Shown here piece by piece: positions 1 through 6,876 of a DNA stretch of 7,077 nucleotides. The position numbers were made by a program, and so were the translations under genes. Origin of the DNA: Gammaproteobacteria bacterium (GTDB taxonomy: Bacteria; Pseudomonadota; Gammaproteobacteria; QNFN01). The stretch lies in assembly GCA_003645555.1 (NCBI GenBank), contig QNFN01000096.1:1-7077 (forward strand), in the 5' to 3' direction. Numbering within the stretch: the first letter of the stretch is position 1; each line of letters begins with the position of its first letter. A model generated the notes under the pieces. That model was not told the origin of the DNA, made no database searches, and was given only the letters and a program-made list of their open reading frames with translations.

Positions 1-993
1 CCCCTGGGCCGCGCGCGCGAACACGAACAGCGTGTCACCCGCAGTGAGTTGCCCGACCAGGAACGGGGCGAGATCGACGGTCACCTCGATCGCCGCGTCT
101 GCCGCGGCCGGAATACCGTCCCCGGTCGCGGCGATCTGCGCTCCGCCAGCGCTGAGCTCGTTCCGCGCCTGCGCCATGTAATCGGCCAGCAGGCGCCGGT
201 TGGGATGCCTCTCGGCAATCACCTGGCCAAGACGATTCCAGTAGTCGAGTGCGATGGCGAAATCGCCACGCTGGAACGCGGCGATTCCGGCGAGCCAGAG
301 CCCCTTTTCGTGCATCGGCTGCATGGCCAACACCCGGTCGACCAACTCCAACGGATCGCCGATCAGCTGTCCGTCGCTGGCCATGGCCAGCGCCTCGGCG
401 TAATCGGCCAGCAGGTCGGGCTGTTCGCCAGCAATCCGGATCGTTTGGGCAAACGCCTGCACGGCTTCCGGGTGGCGCTGCATCGCCAGTAGCGAACGGC
501 CGAGCATCTGCCAGCCTTCAAGATTGTCGGGATCCTGTTGCAACCGTGCGGCAAGCTGCTGGACCATGCCGTCGACATTGGCCATGTCATGGGCGGCCTG
601 CTCGGCACTGGCCAGTTCGGCCTGGCCCTCTTCGGTCAACAGATGGGTCTCACCAAGCTTCAGGTAGAGCCCGATGGCCAGCAATGGCACCAGAACCGCC
701 ACCAGGGGTGCCACCAATCGCCCGCGCGGACTGGCATGGGTAACCGTTTCGCTGCCGTCGACCTCGTCGAGCAGTTCGCGCTGCAGTTCACGTTTTGCCG
801 CTACCAGCTGGTCTTCGGTCAGGTTGCCCTCGGCATGGTCCGCCTCGAGCTCTGTGAACTGGTCGCGGAACAGCGCGATGTTAAGGGCATCGCGGCGTAC
901 GCCGCCTTCACGACCACCGCCGAGCAGGGCCGGCAACAGCAGGGCAAGGGCCACGAGCAGCATCGCCGCGGCCAACAACCAGAAGAGGATCAT
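1..993 (-). CDS. ccmI: CcmI, cytochrome c maturation TPR protein (C-terminus cut by window edge)
   Basis: Translating the minus strand from the ATG at 993-991 gives 331 residues with no stop before the left edge, so the gene is partial only because of the window. Residues 1 to about 25 are a hydrophobic membrane segment (begins MILFWLLAAAM). Residues 26-91 form a charged cytoplasmic loop, and 92-111 a second membrane segment (VAPLVAVLVPLLAIGLYL). The rest is a periplasmic domain with TPR-like helices (about 155-260, e.g. DNLEGWQMLGRSLLAM). The last visible residues, GDTLFVFARAAQG, match the conserved C-terminal region of the family, so only a few dozen residues should be missing. In System I, CcmI binds the apocytochrome c C-terminus and delivers it to the CcmFH heme ligation complex. 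The start overlaps the ccmH stop as ATGA. No clear Shine-Dalgarno sequence precedes it, so translation is probably coupled to ccmH. It is equivalent to the C-terminal half of E. coli CcmH, here a separate gene. Confidence 0.93.
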   Translation of the reverse strand, partial: MILFWLLAAAMLLVALALLLPALLGGGREGGVRRDALNIALFRDQFTELEADHAEGNLTEDQLVAAKRELQRELLDEVDGSETVTHASPRGRLVAPLVAVLVPLLAIGLYLKLGETHLLTEEGQAELASAEQAAHDMANVDGMVQQLAARLQQDPDNLEGWQMLGRSLLAMQRHPEAVQAFAQTIRIAGEQPDLLADYAEALAMASDGQLIGDPLELVDRVLAMQPMHEKGLWLAGIAAFQRGDFAIALDYWNRLGQVIAERHPNRRLLADYMAQARNELSAGGAQIAATGDGIPAAADAAIEVTVDLAPFLVGQLTAGDTLFVFARAAQG

Positions 994-1478
994 GTGTGTT
1001 CGTCTTTCGCGGGGGTCTGTAACAGGACGTCAAGCCTGGACTGTTCCTCGGCACTAAGGGTGCCGACGCCGTCCGTAGTGGCGACGCGAGTACGGATGAA
1101 GCGGATCATGAAGAACAGGCCAATGGCGATCAGCAGGAACGGTCCGGCCCAGAGCAGTGCTGTGGTGTAGTTGACGGGTGGCCGGTAGAGGACAAAATCA
1201 CCGTAACGTGCGACCAGGAAATCGACGATCTCGGCATCACTCTGACCCTCCTTGATCATCTCGAACACTTCGCGGCGCAGATCCTGGGCGAGCTCGGCGT
1301 TGGAATCGCCGATTGACTGGTTCTGGCACACCAGGCAGCGCAGCTCGCCGGAGAGCTGCTTGAAGCGCGCCTCCTGCTCCGGCGAATCGAATTCGAACGA
1401 CTCGATCGCCGCCCAGCCCATTGTGGCGAAGCCGAGCAGAAGGGCCAGCATCAGGCCCGGGAAGAGGCGATGGATCAT
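990..1478 (-). CDS. ccmH: CcmH, thiol oxidoreductase of cytochrome c maturation
   Basis: A 162-residue periplasmic protein with an N-terminal signal peptide (hydrophobic residues about 5-20, probable cleavage after GWAA, residue 24). The family signature LRCLVCQNQSI contains the redox pair Cys48 and Cys51. It is followed by the helical segment NAELAQDLRREVFEMI and the conserved ARYGDFVLYRPP (residues 90-101). A membrane helix at about 106-127 anchors the domain, and a charged cytoplasmic tail follows. In System I, CcmH helps keep or make the apocytochrome CXXCH cysteines reduced, working with CcmG, and associates with CcmF and CcmI. The length matches the short CcmH (CycL-type) form rather than the fused CcmH of E. 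coli. The start overlaps the ccmG stop as ATGA, and a GGAG sits about nine bases upstream. The stop overlaps the ccmI start the same way. Confidence 0.96.
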   Translation of the reverse strand: MIHRLFPGLMLALLLGFATMGWAAIESFEFDSPEQEARFKQLSGELRCLVCQNQSIGDSNAELAQDLRREVFEMIKEGQSDAEIVDFLVARYGDFVLYRPPVNYTTALLWAGPFLLIAIGLFFMIRFIRTRVATTDGVGTLSAEEQSRLDVLLQTPAKDEHT

Positions 1479-2029
1479 CCTTGTTCACTCCGTAGCTGCG
1501 CGATCAGCGGCGCGAACTTGCGGTTCCAGATCGCTTCGGTGACCGGCCCCGGGAAGCGCATGCGGATCTTGCCCGCCTTGTCGACGACGAAGGTCTCTGG
1601 CACGCCGTAGACGCCCCAGTCGATGCCGACCCGACCTTCGAAATCGAAAGCGCTGGCGACGTAGGGGTTGCCCAGCTGGTCGAGCCAGCGAAGCGCATCG
1701 GCGCGTTCGTCCTTGTAGTTCAGGCCGTAGATCGGCACCTCGTTGCGTCGCGCCAGTTCCATGAAGAACGGATGCTCGACCCGGCAGGAGACACACCAGC
1801 TGGCCCAGACATTGAACAGCGACACCTGGCCGAGGAAGTTCGGCGTGCCGATGGTCTGGTCGGGCTGATGCAGGTTGGGCAGCGAAAAGGTCGGTGCCGG
1901 CTTGTCGATCAATGCCGACGGCAACTCGCGCGGATTGTAATCGCCCCGGTTCATCTGGTTGAGCACAAACCAGAACAGCCCGGCAAGAGCCAGGAATAGG
2001 CCAAGCGGAATCAGGAAGCGTGCCTTCAT
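1475..2029 (-). CDS. ccmG: CcmG/DsbE, membrane-anchored thioredoxin-like reductant
   Basis: A protein of 184 residues. An N-terminal membrane anchor (about residues 5-24) holds a periplasmic thioredoxin-fold domain. The active site reads WASWCVSCRVEHP, with Cys79 and Cys82 as the redox pair; the acidic and Glu-containing stretch after it is typical of CcmG. GVYGVPETFVVD (139-150) carries the conserved cis-proline (Pro144). CcmG receives electrons from the DsbD/CcdA pathway and reduces CcmH or apocytochrome c thiols before heme attachment. The open frame extends upstream to 2128 inside ccmF. I chose the ATG at 2029 because it gives the normal family length and N-terminus (MKARFLIPLG) and has a GGAGAG eight bases upstream. 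It starts four bases after the ccmF stop, and its stop overlaps the ccmH start. Confidence 0.95.
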   Translation of the reverse strand: MKARFLIPLGLFLALAGLFWFVLNQMNRGDYNPRELPSALIDKPAPTFSLPNLHQPDQTIGTPNFLGQVSLFNVWASWCVSCRVEHPFFMELARRNEVPIYGLNYKDERADALRWLDQLGNPYVASAFDFEGRVGIDWGVYGVPETFVVDKAGKIRMRFPGPVTEAIWNRKFAPLIAQLRSEQG

Positions 2030-2033
2030 GCGC

Positions 2034-4004
2034 TCAACTCTCCGCTGTGGCCACCGGGCCGACGGTCGCAGCCTGAGCACTCTTGACCGCCAGTCGGTAG
2101 CGCCGATCTGAGGCGGCGAGCAGGCCACCGCACCCCATCAGGATGGCGCCGAGCCAGAGCCATGCGATAAACGGCTTGTGGTAGATGCGCACCGCCCAGG
2201 CGCCGTCGCCGAGCGGCTCGCCCATGGCGATGAAGAGATCGCGGAACAGGCCGCCGTCGATGCCAGCCTCGGTCATCGGCATGGTCTGCACGCGGTAGAT
2301 GCGCTTTTCCGGGTTCAGCCGCGCGACCTGACTGCCGTCGGCGGCCGTGATACGGAAATGACCGAAGCTCGCGTCGTAGTTCGGGCCCGCGACCTGATCG
2401 ACGCTGTCGAAGTGGAAGGTGTAACCGGCCATTTCGAGGCTCTCGCCCGGTGCCATGCGGACGTCGCTCTCGGTGCTGTAGGCACTGGTCAGCGTGACCC
2501 CGACGACGACGACGGCGAGACCGGCATGGGCCGTGGTCATGCCCCAGTAGCTGCGCGGCACGCCGCGCAGGCCGCGCGAGGTGCGTACCCGGCGACCGAG
2601 ATCGACGACGCTGCCGCCGACCACCCAGCAGGCCAGCGCGACACCGAGACCGACACCCGGCGTGACCGTGCCGTAAGCGACCAATGGCAGCAAAATGCCG
2701 GCCACCACGCTGACCAGAAGCACGAAGCGGTAGCGGCGCAGCAGCGTGGCCGCGTCGTCCTGCTTCCAGCGCATGTGCGGACCGACGCCGAGAATGAGCA
2801 GCAACGGCGCCATCAGCGGCACGAACACGGCGTTGAAGTAGGGCGGGCCGACCGAGATCTTGCCCAGTGCGAAGGCGTCGAGAATCAGCGGATAGAGGGT
2901 GCCGAGCAGCACCGCGCCCATGGCCACGACCAGCAGCACGTTGCCCGACAGCATCGCCGTCTCGCGCGCCACCAGCTGGAAGTGACCGGTGCTCTTCACC
3001 GCCGGCGCGCGCCAGGCGAACAGCGCCAACGAGCCGCCGATCACCAGCAGCAGGAAGGCCAGGATGAAAATGCCGCGCGCCGGGTCGCTGGCGAAGGCAT
3101 GCACCGACGTCAGTACGCCGGAGCGGACCAGGAAGGTGCCGAGCAGGCTCAGCGAGAAAGCGAAGATCGCCAGCAGCACGGTCCAGTTCTTGAACGTGTT
3201 GCGTTTCTCGGAGACGGCCAGCGAGTGAATCAGCGCGGTACCGATCAGCCAGGGCATGAACGAGGCATTCTCGACCGGGTCCCAGAACCACCAGCCACCC
3301 CAGCCAAGCTCGTAGTAGGCCCACCAGGAGCCGAGCGCGATGCCGAAGGTCATGAACACCCATGCGACGATGGTCCATGGCCGAGACCAGCGTGCCCAGG
3401 TGGCATCGAGGCGCCCCTCGATTAGCGCGGCAATGGCGAAAGCGAACGCGACCGAAAAGCCGACGTAACCCATGTAGAGCATGGGCGGATGGACGATCAG
3501 GCCGAAGTCCTGCAACAGCGGGTTGAGGTCACGGCCGTCCGGGGCCGGCGGTACCAGCCGGTCAAACGGGTTCGAGGTCAGCAGCATGAACAGCAAGAAA
3601 CCGATACTGATCAGCCCCATGACCGCGATCACCCGGGCCACCATGTCGTCGGGCAGGCGGCGGCTGAACATGGCCACGGCAAAGGTCCAGCCGCCGAGGA
3701 TCAGCCCCCAGAGCAGCAACGAGCCCTCGTGGCCGCCCCACACCGCCGAGATGCGGTACTCGAGTGGCAGTGCCGAATTGGAGTTCTGTGCGACGTAGGC
3801 GACCGAGAAATCATTGGCGATGAAGCTCCAGACCAGCGCACCAAAGGCAAGCACCAGAAACAGCATCTGTGCACTGGCGGCCGGGCGCGCCAGCGCGATC
3901 CAGCCAGGCACGCGCCAGACGGTGCCGGCCAACGGCACGGTCGCCTGGACGATGGCGACGCAGAGCGCAAGGATCAAGGCGAAGTGGCCAAGTTCAGGGA
4001 CCAT
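2034..4004 (-). CDS. ccmF: CcmF, heme lyase core subunit
   Basis: A 656-residue polytopic inner-membrane protein, the usual length for CcmF. The tryptophan-rich WWD domain is at about 234-253 (GWGGWWFWDPVENASFMPWL). It is flanked by the histidines expected to bind heme: His172 (VHPPMLYMGY), His260 (ALIHSLAVSEKR), His302 (LTSVHAFASDP) and His493 (TTAHAGLA). These correspond in order to the four conserved histidines of E. coli CcmF. Other family blocks are RISAVWGGHEGSLLLW (84-99) and FLVRSGVLTSVHAF. A large periplasmic loop follows about residue 510, and a last membrane helix lies near 613-631. CcmF takes heme from CcmE and catalyses thioether bond formation with apocytochrome c, together with CcmH and CcmI. 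Translation starts at an ATG with GAGGAG seven bases upstream, 17 bases after ccmE. Long open frames in other phases and on the plus strand across this gene are compositional shadows. Confidence 0.98.
   Translation of the reverse strand: MVPELGHFALILALCVAIVQATVPLAGTVWRVPGWIALARPAASAQMLFLVLAFGALVWSFIANDFSVAYVAQNSNSALPLEYRISAVWGGHEGSLLLWGLILGGWTFAVAMFSRRLPDDMVARVIAVMGLISIGFLLFMLLTSNPFDRLVPPAPDGRDLNPLLQDFGLIVHPPMLYMGYVGFSVAFAFAIAALIEGRLDATWARWSRPWTIVAWVFMTFGIALGSWWAYYELGWGGWWFWDPVENASFMPWLIGTALIHSLAVSEKRNTFKNWTVLLAIFAFSLSLLGTFLVRSGVLTSVHAFASDPARGIFILAFLLLVIGGSLALFAWRAPAVKSTGHFQLVARETAMLSGNVLLVVAMGAVLLGTLYPLILDAFALGKISVGPPYFNAVFVPLMAPLLLILGVGPHMRWKQDDAATLLRRYRFVLLVSVVAGILLPLVAYGTVTPGVGLGVALACWVVGGSVVDLGRRVRTSRGLRGVPRSYWGMTTAHAGLAVVVVGVTLTSAYSTESDVRMAPGESLEMAGYTFHFDSVDQVAGPNYDASFGHFRITAADGSQVARLNPEKRIYRVQTMPMTEAGIDGGLFRDLFIAMGEPLGDGAWAVRIYHKPFIAWLWLGAILMGCGGLLAASDRRYRLAVKSAQAATVGPVATAES
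2038..2043 (-). promoter_or_regulatory. Ribosome binding site of ccmG
   Basis: GGAGAG on the minus strand, eight bases before the ATG at 2029 and lying inside the last codons of ccmF. It decides the ccmG start against the upstream in-frame start at 2128, which lies well inside ccmF and would give an atypical N-terminus. Confidence 0.75.
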
Positions 4005-4011
4005 TGGATGG

Positions 4012-4017
4012 CTCCTC
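4012..4017 (-). promoter_or_regulatory. Ribosome binding site of ccmF
   Basis: GAGGAG on the minus strand, seven bases before the ccmF ATG, in the 17-base gap after ccmE. It is among the strongest Shine-Dalgarno matches in the operon. Most other genes here rely on stop/start overlaps or very short gaps. Confidence 0.8.
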
Positions 4018-4021
4018 AGAT

Positions 4022-4486
4022 TCAGTAGTTGCCGCCGCTCGCGGCCGGCTTGGTGACACCCATCTTCTGCGCCTTGTCTACGGCGTCCTGGACCTCGGGC
4101 GGCATGTAGGACTCGTCGTGCTTGGCCAGCACCTCCTCGGCGTAGAAAACGCCGTCGGACCCGAGCTTGCCCCGGGTGACGACGCCCTGCCCCTCGCCAA
4201 ACAGGTCCGGCAGGATGCCGGTATAGCTGACCGTGACGCTCTTGGCGGTGTCGGTGACGGCGAAGCTGACGGTCAGCTCACCGGGCTTACGCGCCATGCT
4301 GCCTTCGACGACCATGCCGCCGAGGCGGAACACCTTGCCCTTCGGGGCCTCGCCAGCCAGCACCTGGGTCGGGCTGAAAAAGTAGGCGATATTGCTCTGC
4401 AGCGCGCTGAGCGCCAGAGCGGCGGCGACCGCCACACCCACGATGGCAATCGCCACGAAGATAATCCGCTTGTGTCTAGCCTTCAT
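4022..4486 (-). CDS. ccmE: CcmE, periplasmic heme chaperone
   Basis: A 154-residue protein with a basic N-terminus (MKARHKR) and a membrane anchor (about 8-29). A periplasmic beta-barrel (OB-fold) domain follows, including FRLGGMVVEGSM (53-64) and a VSYTGILPDLF segment (86-96). The defining motif VLAKHDESYMPPEV carries His123, the residue to which heme is covalently attached. Tyr127 sits four residues later, as in the HDxxY motif of E. coli CcmE (His130/Tyr134), so this is the histidine type rather than the cysteine variant. CcmE receives heme from CcmC/CcmD, is released by CcmAB, and passes heme to CcmF. The ATG overlaps the end of ccmD by 11 bases, with GAGGTGA immediately upstream (4490-4496). 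It is followed by ccmF after 17 bases. Confidence 0.97.
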   Translation of the reverse strand: MKARHKRIIFVAIAIVGVAVAAALALSALQSNIAYFFSPTQVLAGEAPKGKVFRLGGMVVEGSMARKPGELTVSFAVTDTAKSVTVSYTGILPDLFGEGQGVVTRGKLGSDGVFYAEEVLAKHDESYMPPEVQDAVDKAQKMGVTKPAASGGNY

Positions 4487-4652
4487 GGCTCACCTCGGCT
4501 TCACGCATACGCTTTAATCGACCCAGTTGCGCGACAATCGTTCGCTGGCGACGGCGCAGGGCCGTGATTTCGACCGTTATCAGCACTATGCCCAGCCCGT
4601 AACAGCTCCAAACGTAGAAGGCGTACCCACCCTGGGAGAGGAACTCCATCAT
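4476..4652 (-). CDS. ccmD: CcmD, small heme exporter adaptor protein
   Basis: A 58-residue protein that begins MMEFLSQGGYAFYVW, has a single membrane helix (about 12-31) and ends in a strongly basic cytoplasmic tail (ALRRRQRTIVAQLGRLKR). This size, layout and position between ccmC and ccmE are diagnostic for CcmD, whose sequence is otherwise poorly conserved. It stabilises the CcmC-CcmE complex and is needed for release of heme-loaded CcmE. The open frame extends upstream to 4844 inside ccmC. I chose the ATG at 4652 because it overlaps the ccmC stop as ATGA and has GGAGG seven bases upstream. The adjacent second ATG (4649) is a possible alternative. One cysteine (Cys17) lies in the membrane helix. 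Confidence 0.92.
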   Translation of the reverse strand: MMEFLSQGGYAFYVWSCYGLGIVLITVEITALRRRQRTIVAQLGRLKRMREAEVSHEG

Positions 4653-5407
4653 CGCTTCGCCTCCAACTCGAGCTGTTCGTTGACCCAGGTGGTACCGGCC
4701 TCGCGCTCGAGGATGATGCTGCGCACGCGCATGAACGAGGTGGCAAATGCGTACATCCAGAATGAAAAGGTCAACGCCAGCATCGCGAACAGGATATTGC
4801 CGTCGATGCTGCCCATCGACGACCGCTGGTGCAGCGCGGCGCACTGGTTGGGATCAGGACAGTTGATCGACCAGAAGATGATCGGCACGCAGACCAGGCC
4901 GACGATGGCGATCAATGCCGAGGCACGATCGGCGCGCCGGGCGTCATCAATCGCCGAGTGCAGGGCAATGTAGCCGATATAGAGAAAGAACAGGATCAAC
5001 TCCGAGGTCAGTCGTGGATCCCAGTCCCACCACGTACCCCAGCTCGGCTTGCCCCAGAACGATCCGGTAAACAGCGCGAGAGCAGTGAACAGGGCCCCGG
5101 TCGGGGCCACCGACACGGCCATCATGTAGGAAAGCCGGGTGTTGAACACCAGGCCGAACGCCGACCAGGCGGCGAGCACCAGGTAGAGCCACATCGACAT
5201 CCAGGCCGAGCCGACATGGACGAAGATGATGCGGTAGTACTCCTTCTGCGGGTTGCTGCCGCCAAGTTGATCGGGAGTTTGGAAGAACCCCCAGTAAAGC
5301 GCAACGACGCCGGTGACCAGCGCCAGAGCGAAAAACCAGGGGATCATCCGGCCGGCAAGCCCGTAAAAGGTAGCCGGTGAGGAAAAATGGAGCCAGTGGA
5401 ACTTCAT
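4649..5407 (-). CDS. ccmC: CcmC, heme-handling membrane protein
   Basis: A 252-residue inner-membrane protein with six predicted helices, the usual family length. The WWD motif lies at 123-134 (WGTWWDWDPRLT). The two periplasmic heme-ligand histidines are His64 (IIFVHVGSAWMS) and His193 (AALHQRSS). CcmC binds heme at the WWD domain and transfers it to the histidine of CcmE with help from CcmD. The loop just before His193 reads INCPDPNQCAALH and contains two cysteines (183 and 189). From memory, better-known homologues have a Trp-rich SVEWWNTLHQ-type segment here, so this is a variant. The ATG is 19 bases after the ccmB stop and lacks a good Shine-Dalgarno sequence. A seven-codon frame spans this gap with stop/start overlaps on both sides. 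The stop overlaps ccmD as ATGA. Confidence 0.97.
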   Translation of the reverse strand: MKFHWLHFSSPATFYGLAGRMIPWFFALALVTGVVALYWGFFQTPDQLGGSNPQKEYYRIIFVHVGSAWMSMWLYLVLAAWSAFGLVFNTRLSYMMAVSVAPTGALFTALALFTGSFWGKPSWGTWWDWDPRLTSELILFFLYIGYIALHSAIDDARRADRASALIAIVGLVCVPIIFWSINCPDPNQCAALHQRSSMGSIDGNILFAMLALTFSFWMYAFATSFMRVRSIILEREAGTTWVNEQLELEAKR

Positions 5408-5426
5408 CGCAAACTCATCGCGGTCA

Positions 5427-6098
5427 TTATTCGACGGATATCCGCAGGGCCGCGGCGGTAGCCAGCGGGGAAAAAGCCAGGGCCAGAATCAGGAACGCCC
5501 CCAACAACGCCATGAACGGCTGCACGTCGGCCAGGTCGATCGCGCTGACGGTCACGGCACCCGAGCCGTAGACCAACACGGGAATGTAGAGGGGCAGCAC
5601 CAGCAAAGAGAGAAGTATACCTCCACCGCGCAGGCCGAGGGTCAATGCCGCACCGATCGACCCCACCAGGCTCAGTACCGGCGTGCCCACCAGCAGGGCC
5701 ATGACCATAACCAGCAGCTGCGTCCCCTCGAGGCCGTACTGCAGGCCGATCAGGGGCGCAATCAGTACCAGCGGCAACCCGGTCAGCAGCCAGTGAGCGC
5801 AAATCTTGCCCAGCACCAGTACCGATAACGGCTGCGGGGTCAGCAGCATCTGCTCCAACGTGCCGTCGGCAAAATCGCTGGCGAACAACCGCTCCAGCGC
5901 CAGCATGGAAGCGAGCAACGCCGCCACCCAGACCACACCAGGGCCGAGGAAACGCAGAACCTCTTTCTCCGAACCGACCCCAAGCGGAAACAGACTGGCG
6001 ACGATGACAAAAAAGAAAAGTGTCGTAAGAATGTCAGTGCGACGGCGCATGGCCAGCGTGATGTCGCGCCGGAGGATACAGAGGAAGGTACTGAACAT
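5427..6098 (-). CDS. ccmB: CcmB, membrane subunit of the CcmAB transporter
   Basis: A 223-residue membrane protein with about six helices, the normal size for CcmB. Family motifs are SDFADGTLEQMLLTP (74-88), just after the second helix, and LGLRGGGILLSLLVLPLYIP (154-173), followed by VLVYGSGA. CcmB pairs with the ATPase CcmA. The complex does not simply pump heme; ATP hydrolysis is needed to release heme-loaded CcmE from CcmCD. The ATG lies six bases after the ccmA stop. The gene ends with TAA followed at once by an in-frame TGA, a tandem stop. Confidence 0.96.
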   Translation of the reverse strand: MFSTFLCILRRDITLAMRRRTDILTTLFFFVIVASLFPLGVGSEKEVLRFLGPGVVWVAALLASMLALERLFASDFADGTLEQMLLTPQPLSVLVLGKICAHWLLTGLPLVLIAPLIGLQYGLEGTQLLVMVMALLVGTPVLSLVGSIGAALTLGLRGGGILLSLLVLPLYIPVLVYGSGAVTVSAIDLADVQPFMALLGAFLILALAFSPLATAAALRISVE

Positions 6099-6104
6099 CG
6101 CCGC

Positions 6105-6761
6105 TCAGCGCCCCCGCACCTGCCCGGCTTGGCCGAGATCGAGTGTGCGAATGGTGCCGGAGGTCAACGCCACCTCCTGGTGCGTGGTCAAGATCACGAT
6201 TCCGCCGCGTTCGACCTGGCCGACGATCAGTGACTCAAGTCGCGCTACGGCCTTGACGTCGAGGGCGACGAACGGCTCGTCGAGGACCCATAGTTTGGCT
6301 CCGGTGAGCAGCAGGCGTGCCAACGCGACCCGTTTCTTCTGGCCTTGCGACAGGACCATGGTCGGCAAATCCTCGAACCCGGCCAGTCCGATCTGTTCAA
6401 GAGCATCCCAGATCGCATCGTCATCGACACGATCACCATCGAGAGTCGCGGAAACCCGCAGGTTCTCGATGCCGGTCAGTTCGTGCTTGATCCCGTTGAG
6501 ATGACCAAGGTAGATCACGTCACGGGTAAACTCCTCACCGAGACGACGAATCGATTCGCCATTCCAGAGGATCTCTCCGGCCTGGGGCAACAACAGACCG
6601 CACAACGCTCGCAGCAGCGTCGTCTTGCCGCAACCGTTGGGGCCACGCACGTGCAGCAACTCACCTGACTCGATAGCCAAATCGAGATCCGTGAACAGCC
6701 ACCGGTCGCCTCGCTGGACCTCGAGCCCGGTGACTTGCAGGCACGCGTCGGCATGCCGCAT
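6105..6761 (-). CDS. ccmA: CcmA, ATPase subunit of the CcmAB transporter
   Basis: An ABC-type ATPase of 218 residues from the first ATG. Walker A is GPNGCGKTT (40-48), followed by LLRALCGLLLPQAGEILW. The CcmA-typical GHLNGIKHELT is at 86-96. The ABC signature reads LSQGQKKR (137-144), Walker B is LWVLDEP (157-163), and the switch histidine is His194 (ILTTHQ). All catalytic residues are present. It energises CcmB to free heme-loaded CcmE. The start is uncertain. The frame stays open to a TTG at 6815, which adds 18 Pro/Ala/Ser-rich residues with no family counterpart. I prefer the ATG at 6761 because it gives the usual length, but neither start has a convincing Shine-Dalgarno sequence. It is the first gene of the operon. 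Confidence 0.94.
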   Translation of the reverse strand: MRHADACLQVTGLEVQRGDRWLFTDLDLAIESGELLHVRGPNGCGKTTLLRALCGLLLPQAGEILWNGESIRRLGEEFTRDVIYLGHLNGIKHELTGIENLRVSATLDGDRVDDDAIWDALEQIGLAGFEDLPTMVLSQGQKKRVALARLLLTGAKLWVLDEPFVALDVKAVARLESLIVGQVERGGIVILTTHQEVALTSGTIRTLDLGQAGQVRGR

Positions 6762-6845
6762 GGCGGGTGCGGCCGTGGGCAATGGTGGTGAACTGGCGAC
6801 CTGAGGGCGGGTCAACTGCGCGTCCAGGAAACAAACAAGCCGCTC

Positions 6846-6851
6846 ATTATA
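6846..6851 (-). promoter_or_regulatory. Candidate -10 element of the ccm operon promoter
   Basis: An exact TATAAT on the minus strand in the gap before ccmA. Transcription would start near 6839, about 24 bases before the TTG at 6815 and about 78 before the ATG at 6761. At the normal 17-base spacing the -35 position reads GCCATT, a poor match to TTGACA. A small dyad (CGAA-5-TTCG, 6856-6868) lies directly upstream, where an activator or the -35 contact would sit. The hexamer is seen directly; its use as a promoter is inference. Confidence 0.5.
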
Positions 6852-6876
6852 CAGGCGAATTCCCTTCGAATGGCGA

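Noticed and set aside
363..608. A short minus-strand frame within the ccmI region
   Set aside because: It is out of phase with ccmI, whose frame is open across the whole stretch and encodes the TPR helices.
49..1170. Plus-strand frames opposite ccmI and ccmH (49-492, 249-743, 538-1170)
   Set aside because: They are antisense to recognised genes and show no domain features.
1475..2128. A longer form of CcmG with 33 extra N-terminal residues
   Set aside because: The extra part overlaps ccmF by 95 bases, is Arg-rich and precedes a proper membrane anchor. The ATG at 2029 has a good Shine-Dalgarno sequence.
2026..3378. A 450-codon open frame on the minus strand, another phase of ccmF
   Set aside because: It is an Arg/Gly/Ala-rich translation of ccmF in the wrong phase. 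The true phase has the WWD domain, the heme histidines and the full family length.
2178..3425. A 415-codon open frame on the plus strand
   Set aside because: It lies fully antisense to ccmF. Its product is rich in Arg, His, Gln and Asp with no recognisable motif, as expected from GC-biased antisense frames.
3489..4567. Plus-strand frames opposite ccmF and ccmE (3489-4028, 3869-4567)
   Set aside because: They are antisense shadows with biased composition and no ribosome binding site or family similarity.
4476..4844. A longer 122-residue form of CcmD
   Set aside because: The first 64 residues are an out-of-phase reading of ccmC. The 58-residue form has the ATGA overlap, GGAGG and the normal size.
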